DNA of 64,000 nt from Chloranthus sessilifolius (lineage: Eukaryota > Streptophyta > Magnoliopsida > Chloranthales > Chloranthaceae), in contig CM037593.1 of the NCBI GenBank assembly GCA_021018995.1, positions 34,733,810 through 34,797,809 of the forward strand. Direction: 5' to 3'. Shown piece by piece: positions 32,705 to 46,234 of the stretch. The translations under genes were made by a program, and so were the position numbers. Under the pieces are notes generated by a model. The model was not told the origin of the DNA. It saw only the letters and a program-made list of their open reading frames with translations, and ran no database searches. How positions within the stretch are numbered: the first letter of the stretch is position 1; each line of letters starts with the position of its first letter.

Positions 32705-35216
32705 GAGCTATCAAGCATGAAAAATTAGGGTTCTTTGTAACGTATGAATGAGCTTTGGTCTAGGAATCCATGGAGTATGAATGAGGAAGCATGGCGAGGG
32801 GATGAGAAATTAGGGTTCTTTGTGGCAGAGAAGAGGAGGAGTTGCACAGTATTGGAGAGGGGGGGGGGGGTGTTATTAGGGAAGAGGAAGAAGGAAAATG
32901 TAGTTTATGCTTTATGATTAGGAGTAAAGGAGGATGGAGAACCGTTACGTGTATACGTGGCAAAATATGAGGGTTCTGTGGTGGGCCCAAACTGCACACG
33001 TCCTTCTGAATTAAAATAATGATAGAGGTAATTGCAACCAAAGATTCTGTTACCGCAACCAGTGTTGGCACGTTAAAACCACTGATTGCCTTGAATTTGA
33101 TGATGAAGATTGTTATTCAACCCAATCTCCAACGGAGACTGATCATTAGATCATGGATCACTTATTAGACAACCAAATGTTTATTTCGCATGGTACAATC
33201 CCCAAAAATAAATGTGGTCATTGCAAATCATGAGAAGGGTTCTAAAGTTACAGAAATCACCGATGACCTAGAATCACATGCTTCAAATTCAATTACTCTG
33301 CGGAGACGGATGTATCCGCCAGAGGTCATCGATGTTGAGACATACGTCATGTCCGCAAAAGAATGCTTGAAGTCTACTTCCACCTATATTTTTCGAACTT
33401 TCATGAGGTTGTGCAAATTTCACGTGCCTAAAATTTCAACATCATCGGCCTATCACATAAACCCAATTTACTCGGATACTAATGCTTCATGAGGTAAATT
33501 ATCATGATTTGGGAGATTCTTCCCAAAATTTTACGTAAGTCGTTCTTTTCAATGTAATTTATAACGACTATAAAAAAGTGTCTTTATGAGGCAAAACTAT
33601 AGTGAAAAGAACGCTCATATTATGACAAAAAATTACATGCGATTTGGATATTACATGTAATCCAATCAGCATAAAATTATATGTAATGCCTATATTACGA
33701 GCTCCCTGTTACACCAAAACAAACATACCTTAAGTGTATTGTGCACACTATCTTCCTTCATACTTGTGACCCTGGTGTGTTATAGGTATAGTAACCAAAT
33801 AGGTAATTCGGGGAGTTTAAAATTAGGAAAAATCCGACAAATCTAGAAGTTCGGGGAAATATTTAGAGGAAAAATCGGTGAGAAAAGTTTAAAAATAAAA
33901 ATAAAAATATTTAAGATCTATAAAAAAATTTTAAAAATATTAAAGATATTAGAAAGTCACAATTTTTTTCAAAAATTCGGGAATTATTCCAGAATTTTTG
34001 TGATCAGGCAATTTTTTGAAAAATTCGCGAAAATTTTGAGATTATTCAGGGGACCTTAAATTCGTGAATTATTCATGAATTTTTTTAAAAAATTGACAAT
34101 TTTTGTGACTATGGTTATAGGCAAACAAAATTCAATTATAGTAATTCTACTTGTGACCCTTGTCTATTATAGGTAAAAATTCAACTATAATAGCTCGGAT
34201 GCATTATATATAATGAATAATAAATGTCGAAGGCTACAATGTTTCGTCTTTAAATACCTTATTTTATTAAGCTCATGTATGGCCAAGGATGAAAATTTTA
34301 GATTTCGTTTTGGTTTCGAGTTGGATCGAAGCCGCCGAAATTTTGAACCGCAATTTCAGCCGAAAAGTTCAATCCCATACAATATGAAGGGAAATTTTGG
34401 GTTTTCGGTGGGGACCAAAAGCGAAACATTTCAGCTGAAATTTTGAATCATGTATATGGTAACAGACTAGCTTCAAACAAAGAATTGGAACAGGTCACTG
34501 ATTGTGGACATGTGACACATAATTTCATCAAGTGTGTTGTAATTTAAAGAACCTAACATAAAGATCCGGTGGGTCAAAGATTGCTTTGTAACAACATCTT
34601 CATCATATGCTATGAAGTGTGGTCAAATACCTTTAAAATGAATGACTATTATATAAATATCTAAAACAAGTTTCATCCGTTCTTTTTAAAGACTTGAGTC
34701 TCTTGTCATGCCCCCTAGTCTTGGCCTCTTACACTTGTGCGGCTCAGGTGCACGAGTGTCCCGATCCACAAGCTGGCCCTACGCGATAGGTGCGAGTACA
34801 TTGATGTTGATATCGTTAAGTGACAGAGAAAATATGTAATGTCTTTAAATGGACATAATTTCACAAAAATCTTTACTTTTTCTATAGCGAAACTCGGTTA
34901 TTCCTTTCTTCTATAGAAAGTATATAATCCTTCAAACCATTTAGATTTAATCCTAACATTTTTTGGATTCAATAAAATACATCGATTATGGAATAATAAA
35001 ACACTTTTTAAAAGACTCATAAGAACCTCATCGATAAACTAAAGCAAACCATAACTATGAAAAAAATTTATTGACAGAGTTCTATTTCATGTTTGGAACC
35101 GGCCGGTCAATATATATGAGTTCTATTTCATTTTTTATAACTTTAGGGGCAGGTAGTCTGGAATCATGGAGTATGTAACTTATTTGGTCTGACATTAATT
35201 TTCAGCCACGTGGCAC
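32705..35216. other. No gene seen; scattered MITE and LTR scraps
   Basis: 32727-32830 holds two copies of AAATTAGGGTTCTTTGT, perhaps old 5' flank of the YUCCA fragment. A G-run lies near 32862. An FB-family half lies at about 33065-33160 (GATGATGAAGATTGTTATTC, then TTAGATCATGG). 33820-34110 is AT-rich with many AAAAATTCG-like short repeats. 34290-34450 has hAT-like AAATTTTG/CGAAATTTT inverted motifs. At about 34706, CATGCCCCCTAGTCTTGGCC resembles the start of some gypsy LTRs, but no end was found. Confidence 0.4.
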
Positions 35217-35365
35217 CACTACAAAAAATAATACTATTAGTGGCAGCAATAAACTCCCGCTATTAACAAAAAAACTGCCGCTAATAGTCTTAATAGGTTT
35301 TTTATTAAATAACGGTAGTTTTTTGCTCCAAAAAATTGCCGCTAATAGTCTTATTTTTTTTAGTG
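35217..35365. mobile_element. CACTA-type MITE, 149 bp
   Basis: CACTACAAAAAATAATACTA at the left and AGTCTTATTTTTTTTAGTG at the right are inverted copies, with inner TGGCAGCAAT and ATTGCCGCTAATAG motifs. It is a relative of 19954-20105. The flanks CAC and CAA agree at two of three bases. Confidence 0.8.
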
Positions 35366-35943
35366 CAACCAATCTCATGATCGGGTGTCATAGATACGAG
35401 GGATTCAATGATCATAACTATTTTGCAAAAATTAAAAAAAAAAAACAAAAAAAAATTGTGTAGTCAATGCCATCATTCGCAGTGAGAAATAAATGGTAAA
35501 ACCAAAAGTGATTTTACCATTCATTTTACATGCAATTGACTCTTTTGACCGCATGATTTTAAGCTCTTCTATTTTAAATTTGTTTCAAAGTAATTGTGAT
35601 TATGGAGCCGCTCCTATCTATAGCATTCAATAATATGTTTGGGTGCCATGTGGCTGCAAAATAGTGTTGATGGTGCCAGGCTGCCTGTACACTTTATGTA
35701 ATAAACAGTCTCTCTTCCGCACAAAGTAAAAACGTTGTCACATCTACTCCTTTGTGAAAGGTGTATGGGCTGTGCACAACCTATTATGCATTCGTTATCA
35801 CATGCTGTACCCAAGGATTTAAAATGCATGCATGTCGGGTAAACAAAATTCCATGCGGATATTTATTCAATATATATACTAGATAGATATTGGTCAAGTT
35901 CGCCGATATTAAAGTATTTTTTAAATATTAAAAAATATGTAAC
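35366..35943. other. No gene seen
   Basis: AT-rich sequence with short A-runs and no convincing coding frame or delimited element before the copia LTR. Confidence 0.5.
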
Positions 35944-36275
35944 TATTATAAATATATTCTTTATGATGGATGACCATTTAGTTTCCAACTTGATGACCTT
36001 TTAGTTTTCAACTTTTAGAATTATTTATCATATTTATGTTGTCCCTTAGAATTCTTATCTATTATTATGTAACTATTTTAGAATTATAACAATGTGCATG
36101 TGTCATCCTAATCTTTCATCTTCCCACAACTTTTCACATTCTCACATTGTAATTCTATATAAAGGGGTCTTGTGAAAGTATGAAATAACTCAAGAGAAGT
36201 GAATGATATATAGTTTTTGAAGAACTAGTTTTATATTTTGTAGTCTCTCTATTTTCTCTTCATTTTCTTTTAATT
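35944..36275 (+). repeat. Copia 5' LTR
   Basis: Matches 51880-52211 from TTATAAATATATT to CTTCATTTTCTTTTAATT. Includes a likely promoter region (TATATAAAGGGG at about 36157). Next comes TAGCACGTTATCAGGACGAA, probably the primer-binding region, though not the common iMet 3'-end type. Confidence 0.85.
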
Positions 36276-36573
36276 TTATAGCACGTTATCAGGACGAAGC
36301 TCTAATCGATTGTTAGTCTCTTATCTTTGGCATCAAATGCTACCAGTGTAATATTATTTGTTCACGGTATGTTTCTTTATAATTTAGCAATCTATTTTAT
36401 TGATTATTTTTTTTATTTAAAGTATTGAGAATCATATTATAACATGTGAATATATTTCATGTGAGATAATATGGATTAGAAAATCATCATATTAGTGTGA
36501 GAAATATTTGATAATTTTAATTTGTTATATTTTATATAGTTTATCTAATTCTCAATATATTTTTGTCATAGAT

Positions 36574-37450
36574 AATGTCAAATCTTATAAAACTTGAGTT
36601 TACCGCTCTTGATGTTTTTGGCAACAATTACTTATCTTGGATTCTTGATGCTGAGATCCATTTTGAGGCTAAAAACTTTGAAAATATTATAAGGAGGGGA
36701 ATCAATCATCCCAGCAGGATCGTGCTAAAGCCATGATTTTTATTCGTCATCATCTATATGAAGAGTTAAAAGCTGAGCACCTTACTGTAAAAGATCCCTT
36801 CACTTTATGGAATAGTTTAAGGGAGAGAGATACGAGCACCAGAAGACCGTAATCTTACCAAAAGCTCGTTATGGCTGGATGCACCTGAGGTTGTAAGATT
36901 CTAAGACTGTTAGCGAGTACAACTCCGCACTCTTTAAAATCAGCTCACAATTAAAATTGTGTGGAGAAAAAGTCACTCAAGAAGATATGTTAGAAAAAAA
37001 TATACTACTTTTCATACCTCAAATGTGCTCCTGCAACAATAATATCGAGAGCATAAGTTTACAAAATACTCTGAATTAATATTTTGTCTTTTAATGGTTG
37101 AACAAAATAATGAGCTTTTAATAAAAAATCATCAATCCCGATCAACCGGTTCTACACTATTCCCTAAAGCAAATGGAACCTCAATTCATAGTTTTAAAGA
37201 AAATCGAGGTCGAGGACATGAACGCGTACGTGGTAAGAAGAATTATCAATTTCAAGGGATACGTACTCATAAAAATATATCATACCACCATAAGTAGAAT
37301 CATAATGAGAAAAAACAAGGTGAAAATAAAGGTTTACAGAATAAGCCTATAAAGAGTTATGAAGATAAATGTTATCGATATGATATAAAAGGACATTGGT
37401 TGCGTACTTGTCGTATGCCTAAACATTTGGTTGAATTATATTAAGCCTCT
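36574..37450 (+). pseudogene. Copia gag region (fossil)
   Basis: Gag-like text with YLSWILDAEI near the start and a C-terminal zinc knuckle of copia type (GHWLRTCRMPKHLVELY, near 37400). It corresponds to the nucleocapsid region of TNT1/RE1-like elements. Broken. Confidence 0.8.
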
Positions 37451-37699
37451 ATCAAAGAAAAAGAAAAGGGAGTTGAAATGAATTTTGCTAATCACCATAA
37501 TCTAATAGATCATAATATTTCTCTTGATAATCAAAATAGAGTGGATATAACTCATCTTGATATTTCTGATTTCTTTGTAGACCATAATTAGAAAACTTAT
37601 CTTTTAGTTTGTGATAGATGTGTTTATAACTATTAAAATGTCTTTTTAGATTCTATTATGTTTATATGTATTTCATTTTTTTTTAGTAATAAAATTTAA

Positions 37700-38126
37700 T
37701 ATCGAAGTTTTTTTGTATGAAAGGTGGCATGATTGATTGATTAAATTTCAAGATGATTGATGAAAATATTTATTTAGTAGACAGTGGTACAACCTACACA
37801 ATTCTTAAAGATAAGAAATATTTTCAATATTTGGCATTAAACAAAGCTAATGTCAATATCATAGCGGGTTCATCAAACTTAATTGAAGGATACAAAAGAG
37901 CATTTATTATGTTTACGAACAGGCATAAAATTTTGTATTAATGATGCTTTGTATTCTTCTAAATCTCGAAGAAATTTATTAAGTTTTAAGGATATTTGTT
38001 ATAATGGTTATCATGTTGAGACAACAAAAGAAGATAAAAAGGAATATCTTTATATTACTTCAACAAATTTAGGCCAGAAGTTTATATTAGAAAAATTGTC
38101 TGCTTTCTCTTCTAGGCTATATTATA
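37700..38126 (+). pseudogene. Copia protease region, 5' part (fossil)
   Basis: Contains the aspartic protease signature VDSGTTYTIL near 37780, followed by the expected connecting region. The gypsy insertion at 38127 separates it from the integrase part. Confidence 0.75.
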
Positions 38127-40587
38127 TGTAAAGACCTGTATTTTGAACCCGAGTTAGACTAGCCCCGTGTGTGTATTCGGCTCGGCGACCGACGTCGCCA
38201 TTTGTTTTGGATTTTTATCTAGATGTGATTGTGCGGACAGATTCTGATTTAGAGCCCATTTGGACCCTCGTGCGAAAGTTATGCACTGACCTCGGTGTGA
38301 CCGTTCAACACCGGGCTTGAGTTTTAAAATTAGAAGTGTATAACACATAAGAGGTGTGTGTGTGCTTAACTTTTTAGGCAATCCTATTATAAGAAGGAAT
38401 TGAATTCCTAAATTATACTAGGTTTTGTTAAGAGAGGAAGAGACGTGACTACCGTGAAGAACCGTAGCCGTTTGATAGTTACCCAACCGTGCGAAACTCC
38501 GTCTTCTCTCTTCTTCAATCATCGTAGGAGATCGGTTTAGAAAACCTCCTCCTCTAGAACCCTCTTTTGTTGAAAACCCTTGAACCTTAGAAAGAACTTG
38601 AATCAACCTTGGATTCGTAGTTGGCTATTGGGAGAGGTTGAGATCATTGGGGAAGTGTTGGAGTTGTCTCTGTGAACTTGTTGGATCGATTGTGGCGTAA
38701 ATCGTCGAGGAAACCCGTCGGTTTCGTTCCGAAGCTCCGTTCGCGTGACTTGTTTCTAATCAAGGAATCCTTAGACTAAAGGTATGTTTCAATTAAATTT
38801 ATTGATTAAAATCATTGGATTAGCCATGAGTTTTTGTTTTGAGATGTATGGGTTTCGATTTAGGTGAAAACGAGCGAAATCGCGTCGCTGTAGCTCGCTT
38901 GAGCGAGCTATTTTAATCGCTCGAGCGAGGTATCGCTGAACTCCGATACTATCTTCGTATTTTAGTCATAATTGTTTATCCCGAACTCCGATTGAGATTA
39001 TTCTTTTTGCATTGGAAAGATAATAGCAAAATCTACAACTTTCATGTTTTGACAAACTCATGAATCAATCGTCTTGATGGTCAAAAATATATGAGAAGGT
39101 TACATTAAATTCTAGGATTTGCGCAACTTGCCCGTTTTGACTTGTTTTTGAGGAAATACTTAAATAGGTCTATATTATTAGTGATTAGAGTTAATCTTAA
39201 TGCATGAACATATATTTGTGATGTAGATTGAGGGCGAGAGCCCATCAATAGGACTTTACTTGACTTCGCGTAACTCCGAGTTTTGGTAGGAGAACCTCAT
39301 CTTTACAGTATTTTATTTTAATTCACATGGATAATTTGTATTAGATTTTAAACTTACATCTGTCATCTGGAAATACATCTGTAAAATGAAAATTTGATAT
39401 AAACTCTGAAAATAAGAATACGCCTGAACTCCGAAATCTGAAATCTGAAATCTAAAATCTGAAATCTAAACTATGTATAATAAATTTGCATCTAAATTAT
39501 ATTTATCTGCATCTGTTTTATGATTAACCTGAATGACCCCTCAAAAATTTCTGAACAACTTCCTGGCACAAGTTTCCCTCATTACGCAGGGGCTTGTTGC
39601 ATCCTGAAAAATGATTCATGAACGACGATGGTAGGTAGGGGTTCCTATCGGCTATATTCCTGCTCTCGAGATATAGTTTACTCGGGAGGTATTTTAAGTT
39701 GAGGATTAAGTCATGAATTATTGAACTTTGCATATAGAAGTTAGAAAAACTAAGACACTGAAACCATAGATCAAAATATCGTCCTATACCGATACGTATC
39801 GGTATTGGACTAGGACGATACGGTACATTCGGTACATTGATGTACCGTATCGTCCAATTTGTATGGGAAGGCCCGGACGATACATTCAATGTATCATCCG
39901 GTAAGTCACTATTCCGATACGTATTGTCCGATACGTATCGGTTTGGAGCTTGGACGATACGTATCGGAAATGCGAGATTTTGACCCTTGACTGAAACATT
40001 GCATCTGCTCTTAAAACTATTTTCACACATTTAGAAATAAATCTTACATATGATTTCTGCACCTAAATTCAGTTTATTATCTGCTTATATGTTTGACAAG
40101 CAATATTCCGGTATTTATTTTGAAACCATGTTAGTTAAAGTAAAATGCCGTAGATGTCTTTCTTCTACTGAGCTTTGTTGCTATCGTCACGGTCCGAATC
40201 TTGGCGTGGGTACATTCAAAGTGAGGCGATCCTGACTACATACTTGAGGAAGAGCTTGAGGTTCCACCTGAGGAGTTTTTCCCAGTATAGAACTTACTGA
40301 TTTTCTTACTTGTGGTGAGAGTTAGACTTGAATTTGTGGACCCATTTTAGTTGGATATCATAGTTTTATACTTGACTTTGATTTTCTTTTTTGAGCCATG
40401 TTTCGATGATGGTCGGCCATCATCGGTGGTTCTTTACTTTTAATTACTTCCGCATTTATTTTAGCTATGAATATTTATTGCGCTTTACTCTGATATGTGT
40501 CCTGTTTGTCCAGCTTATCGTTTATTCGATAGGTTGGTGAATCGGCCTTTCCTATACCTGAGGGATTGGAAAATTCGGGTCATCACA
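38127..40587 (+). repeat. Gypsy 5' LTR, 2461 bp
   Basis: Starts TGTAAAGACC, ends GGGTCATCACA. It contains the GCTCGAGCGAG palindrome pair near 38890-38930. It is longer than the 3' LTR mainly because of the MITE at 39765-39989. A segment at about 40185-40245 does not match the 3' LTR counterpart (48040-48110), although flanks on both sides do. Confidence 0.93.
39765..39989. mobile_element. hAT-type MITE, 225 bp, TSD ACTGAAAC, in gypsy 5' LTR only
   Basis: The left end CATAGATCAAAATATCG and right end CGAGATTTTGACCCTTG are inverted near copies. ACTGAAAC occurs on both sides (39757-39764 and 39990-39997), the 8-bp duplication expected of hAT. The 3' LTR has the empty site in one copy. The inside has several CGATACGTATCGG palindromes. 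Confidence 0.92.
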
Positions 40588-40589
40588 GT

Positions 40590-40601
40590 TGGTATCAGAG
40601 C
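40590..40601 (+). other. Gypsy primer-binding site
   Basis: TGGTATCAGAGC, two bases after the 5' LTR, complementary to the 3' end of initiator methionine tRNA; the usual PBS of plant gypsy elements. Confidence 0.95.
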
Positions 40602-40749
40602 TATGGTTTTAGAATCTCTAAGGACCCATGAGAACCCAACCGTGACCCGGTACAGTTCGCATCAGAGTTATGTCGTTAGGTCCAGTACCACTAGTACTGT
40701 GTGTGATTGTCTTTACAATCAATGTTGAGTGATGTTGTGGTGTTCACAA

Positions 40750-42060
40750 TGACAGATCAGTATGACCCCAAGATTTAGAGGCAGAAAAAGAGGTAGGACG
40801 GTGCCTTTAGAGGACATTCCTGAAGGTGTCGGTACATCGAGGGGAGTTGCCTTCGCAACCAGTTCTAATGCAGTCCCTATAGGAGCCGGAGTTGATAGAG
40901 GTCAGGGTGAAAGGATGGAACAAGTGTTGGAAAATCTGGCCACCAACATTGCTCAGCAGACCGCATCTATGGCTAAGCAGACTGCTGCAATCGCCCAGCA
41001 AGCAAAGCTGATTTCTGATAGACAACAACAACAATCATCAGGATTTGCCGAATTCAGGAGGATGAGACCTCCAAATTTTTCTAGATAGACCGACCCGATG
41101 GAAGCCGAAGGTTGGTTGGATGAGATGGAAAAGATCTTCGAGGTGCTTCAGTGCACCGTTGTCGAGAAGGTTAGATGGGCAACCTTCAAACTGGACGGAC
41201 AGGCTGGACCATGGTGGAAGTCCATGGCTAGACACAGGGAGCAGGAGTTTCCCAATACTCCTCGGACATGGGCTGAGTTTATCGAGGCATTCCATGATCA
41301 GTACTTTCCCAAGATCGTTAGGCATCAGATGGAAGTTCAGTTCATCGAGCTGAAGTAGGGGACAATGTCAGTGCGTGAGTATGAAGATGAGTTCATGCGA
41401 CTTTCGAGGTTTGCACCTCAGCATGTGGCCACCGATATGATGAAGGCAAGAAAATTTCAGCTGGGTCTTAGGCCGAGTATACAGGAGAGCGTGGCTATGT
41501 GGGAAATGGAAACATATGGAGGAATACTGTCAAAGGCCCTCATAGCTGAGGAAGAAATTCAAAAGCAGTTCTTGAGAAGCAGTCAGCCGAACAAGGACAG
41601 GGTTGTACAAGGGCAGTCATGTACTTATGAGAATAAAAGGGCCAAGCTTACGAAGCCGCCAGTGAACCTTATTCAACCTGTATTTTCTAGGCCAACATTT
41701 TCTTCTGGACCGACCCCTTATCAGAGATCGACAGCATTATCACCTGTGCAATCTGTACAACAAGCGGGTTCTATGGCTAGTGGAGCTTCAATGGCACAGG
41801 GATCCTCTTTGTTTCGGTCACTAGGTGCCTAAGGTCTGGGAAACCACACAAGACTGAGGATTGCAGGAGGAACACTGGAGCGTGTTTTCGGTGTGGCGCA
41901 ATCGGACACATGGTTAAGGATTGTCCTCAGGAGGACAAGGGAAGAATTAGTTCGGCTTCTACTCAGAAATCGATCCGACCTACTGTTCAAGGTCGAGCTT
42001 ATGCCGTGACGGCTCAGGAAGCTAGAACATTGAACGACGTGATCCAAGGTATCATTAAAA
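40750..42060 (+). pseudogene. Gypsy gag region (fossil)
   Basis: Contains the Ty3-type gag domain (about 41050-41560; includes WAEFIEAFHDQYFP) and a C-terminal CCHC zinc knuckle near 41880-41930. Broken. Confidence 0.88.
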
Positions 42061-42239
42061 GTTGAGATGTCTTCTTATTTTATTTGTTTATATATAATTG
42101 TTTGGTATTTAATCAATTTTGTTAATAAGTTATGGATGAACACACATGCTTAGAAAATTTAAATTGAAACGCTTGTCTAAACTAAGGTACCCTTGTTATG
42201 CGTCAGGGGAGAGACGTAAGCAAAACCGAAGCGTGAGTT

Positions 42240-44030
42240 TTGATAGACCCCGGGTCTACACGTTCTTTTATCACTCCGTTGTTTGCTGAGAAGTTGGGCA
42301 TCATTCCCAAGGCCCTTGATTTCATCTTGGCAGTGTCAATTCCTACTGGTAACTTAGTGAGCACCGATACTATGTGTCAATAAGTGATTGTGATGATCGA
42401 AGATCACAAGACAGTAGCTGATTTGATCATTTTGAGCATGGAAGGGTTCGACGTGATACTAGGGATGGATTTATTATCTACTTACCATGAGAGCGTGGAT
42501 TATCTTCGAAAGATTGTGACATTCTGCCCGTCGAAGAGAATCTTTTCGATTTTACGGAGTCAAATCCTACGTGGCACCGTTTATCTCTGCCATTCGAGCA
42601 GACCGTATGATGAGGAACAGGTGTTGTGGTTATCTGGCATACTTGTAAGATCATAAGGAGGAGAAGAAAAATATTACAGATATTACGATTGCTTGCGAGT
42701 ATCCGGATGTTTTTCCTGAAGATCTACCTGGATTACCACCTGACAGGGAGATTGAGTTAGCATCGGGTACTGAACCAGTATCAAAAGCTCCGTATCAAAT
42801 GGCGCCTGCAGAATTGAAAGAGTTGAAGGAGCAACTTCAGGAACTGCTAGATAAGGGCTTTATCAGATCGAGTGTGTCACCCTGGGGAGCACCAATTCTA
42901 TTTGTAAAGAAGAAAGACAGTTCAATGTGGCTTTGCATTGATTACCGCCAGCTAAATAAGTTGACAATTAAGAACCGTTATCCACTTCCAAGAATTGATG
43001 ATCTGTTTGATCAGTTACAAGGAGCAAAGTTCTTCTCGAAGATTGACTTGAGGCCAGGCTACCATCAGTTGAAAGTTAAATCTGAAGACATTCAGAAGAC
43101 AACGTTCAGAACCCGATATGGGCACTATGAGTTCTTGGTCATGCCATTTAGGTTGACAAACGCACCCGCGTCATTTATGGACTTGATGAACCGGATATTC
43201 AAATCACATTTGGACAAGTCTGTAGTAGTTTTTGTAGATGACATCCTCATCTATTCAAAGACGCGAGAAGAATATGAGCAGCATCTGCGAGTGGCTCTAC
43301 AAATCCTCAGAGACCATCAGTTATATGCAAAACATAGTGTGAGTTTTGGCTTGAGCAAGTCAGTTTCCTAGGCCATGTTATTTCTGAGATCGGTATTACG
43401 GTCGACCCAACAAAGATTGAGTCAGTGATGAATTGGGAACAACCAAAGACCGTTACGGAGGTTCGTAATTTCCTCGGTTTGACAGGCTACTACAGAAGGT
43501 TTGTGGAGGGCTTCTCCAAGATATCAGGTCCTCTTACACAACTTACGAAGAACACTAAATTTGATTGGACAGAGCAGTGTGAGTAGAGTTTTCAGGAACT
43601 TAAGAAACGATTGACTACTACGCTAGTACTTCCTATACTATCAGGCAGGGGAGGCTTTGCAGTATACAGTGACGCATCATATGAGGGATTAGGATGTGTG
43701 CTTAACCAGAATGAGAGAGTCATTGCTTATGAGTCTAGACAGCTAAAAGACCATGAGAAGAATTACCCGACGCATGATCTTGAGTTGGCAGCAGTGATTT
43801 TTGCTCTGAAGATCTGGAGGCATTACCTTTATGGTGAGACCTTCGATATATTTACCGATCATAAGAGCCTCAAGTATCTCTTCTCACAGAAAGAGTTGAA
43901 TATGAGACAGCGTCGATGGATGGAGTTCTTGAAAGATTATGATTGTACCATCCAGTACCACCCCGGGAAAGAAAACGTAGTGGCAGATGCGTTAAGTCGA
44001 AAGTTCTCTGCTCAGTTAACACATCTCACC
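42240..44030 (+). pseudogene. Gypsy protease, reverse transcriptase and RNase H regions (fossil)
   Basis: Protease remnants at about 42240-42500. The RT core has [15 protein letters not shown], the catalytic FVDDILIYS (near 43231) and LRPGYHQLK. RNase H has [14 protein letters not shown] and [14 protein letters not shown], then NVVADALSR near 43975. The order and motifs are of chromovirus type. Broken. Confidence 0.92.
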
Positions 44031-45555
44031 GCAAGGGTGCGGCGATGGCATCTATTGGAAGATATGACTCTAAGTAGCATGAGATTTGACGTAAAAGGTT
44101 CAGGTGCATTAGTGGCTACGCTGGTGATACGTTCCACCCTCTATGATAACATTCACAGGCTTCAGATGACGGATGATGAACTTATGGCGATCAGACGGGA
44201 TGTGATTGGGGGAAGCAAAATAGATTTTTCTATCAAAGATGACGGCACTTTATTGTTTAGAGACCAAGTATGCGTACCAACTAGTACTGAGCTTCGAGAC
44301 ACCATTTTGGAAGAGGCTCATAAGTCTATGTATGCTATTCACCCTAGCAGTACCAAGATGTACCAGGATTTAAAGAAAAGCTTATGGTGGAGAGGTTTAA
44401 AGAAAGATGTCGCTGTGTATGTATCGAGATGTCTTGTGTGTCAGCAAGTAAATGTGGATCACCGAAATTCGACAGGACTGTTTTAACCACTACCGATACC
44501 TGAGTGGAAATGGGAGGTCATTTCTATGGACTTTATTTTGGGATTGCCAAGAACATTGAGAAAGCACAATGTCATATGGGTCATTGTGAATCGATTGACT
44601 AAGTCAGCACACTTCCTGCCTTATAATACGTCGTATACCGCCAACAAGCTCGCAGAATTATACATCAAGGAGATAGTTAGGCTGCATGGTATACCGGTCA
44701 GTATCGTATCCGATAGAGACCCGATCTACACATCTCAATTTTGGCAACAATTTTAAGAAGGGATGGGCTCCAGGCTCGATTACAGTACGGCATTCCATCC
44801 TCAGACCGATGGGCAGACTGAGAGGGTGAATCTGATTATAGAAGATATATTACGTGCTTGCATGCTGGATTTTCAGGGGTCATGGGACCAACATTTATCG
44901 CTGATCGAGTTCACCTACAATAACAGTTACCATGCTAGCATCGGCATGACACCCTACGAAGCTTTGTATGGACGACAGTGCAGGTCTCCGCTTAATTGGG
45001 AAGAAGTGGGTGAGAAACTCATTTTAGGTCCTGAGATCGTGGAGAATACAACCAAGACAGTTCGGTTAATTCGTGAGAGACTACGCATAGCTGAAAGTCG
45101 TCAGAAGAGCTACGCTGATCTTAAAAGGAACCATGTTGAGTTTAAGGTGGGAGAGAACGTATTTGTCAAAATCTCTCCTACAAAAGACGTGATGCATTTT
45201 GGGAAGCGTGGGAAGCTGAGTCTGTGCTATGTTTGACCTTTTGAGGTATTGGGCCGAGTCGACGAGGTTGCCTATCGAGTAGCCTTACCACTGCAGCTAT
45301 CGGGCATGCACAATGTGTTTCATGTGTCCATGTTGCGAAAGTGCGTGAAAGATTCGACTCACGTATTAGACTACCAGCCCATTGAACTCCAAGAAAACCT
45401 ATCCTTGGTTGTGGAACCGATACAAATCTTGGATCGTAAAGAACAGATCTTATGAACAAAGAGCATTCCCTTAGTACTCGTGAAGTGGCGGAACCATTCT
45501 TTAGAGGAAGCCACATGGGAGTGTAAAGCGGAGATTCGTGAGCAATTTCCATAAC
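44031..45555 (+). pseudogene. Gypsy integrase and chromodomain regions (fossil)
   Basis: The zinc-binding part is near 44330-44450 ([17 protein letters not shown]). The catalytic core has VSDRDPIYTSQFW, FHPQTDGQTERVN and YNNSYHASIGMTPYEALYG. A C-terminal chromodomain-like stretch, VKWRNHSLEEATWE, is near 45480-45520. The chromodomain places it among chromoviruses. Broken. Confidence 0.9.
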
Positions 45556-46234
45556 TTTTCGAGTGAAGGTATATTGTAAACTATAGTTATATAAGAAAAC
45601 CCTACGTACCTTTAAATTCTTGAATTTGCTTCTTTAAATAAAAAAAATAAAATAAAAAAGAATTCAACGTTAAATTGGTTAATAACATCGATGCTTTATA
45701 TATATATATATATATATCTATAACGATCACATAATAAAATCTTAAATGTCATATTTATTCATTCTTGGTTAGAATCGTGTGTCTGTTGGAACCCGTGTCA
45801 TCAGTTAGAACATGTTATCAGGCATGTGTTTATGCTTCTGAATAAGTATTCGATTCTGACATCTAAAATTTCTGCTCAAATAATTACCGACATAGTGTAT
45901 ATAGTCTAGCGAGAAAAGGGTGAGGCAGGTGTGTGCTAGGTTTGTGTCATGGTGAAGTATGTTTCCAGGCACATGACACTTGGGAAGGTATGCATCCATG
46001 TATGGATGCAATCCTCTATGGCAGTATGGGATGCCACACGCAGTACATCCAGGTTACTACGGATCCTGACCCTTGAAAGCGTGCTTAGTGAAGCCTATCG
46101 CATCGCGACCAAAGTTCTTTGACTATAGATTGTTTCGATTTTACATTATACTGGTGTTAGGATAAGGACTTACCATAGTTCGGTTTAACTATCCATTACA
46201 TTTTCGAGGACGAAAATTCCTAAGGAGGGTAAAA
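45556..46234 (+). other. Gypsy 3' untranslated region and purine tract
   Basis: Noncoding, with a (TA)n run at about 45697-45717. It ends in the candidate polypurine tract AAGGAGGGTAAAA directly before the 3' LTR. Confidence 0.75.

Noticed and set aside
32760-33071. Minus-strand 103-codon frame upstream of the YUCCA fragment
   Set aside because: Composition is low-complexity (Ser/Pro/His) and includes a G-run and a duplicated AAATTAGGGTTCTTTG segment. It looks like old 5' flank, not a gene.
33190-33492. Plus-strand 100-codon frame
   Set aside because: No recognisable domain or splice context, and it is surrounded by MITE scraps. A frame of this length occurs by chance.
34700-34990. Possible start of another gypsy LTR (CATGCCCCCTAGTCTTGG)
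   Set aside because: No end, no target duplication and no internal region could be found, so it is only mentioned in the gap entry.
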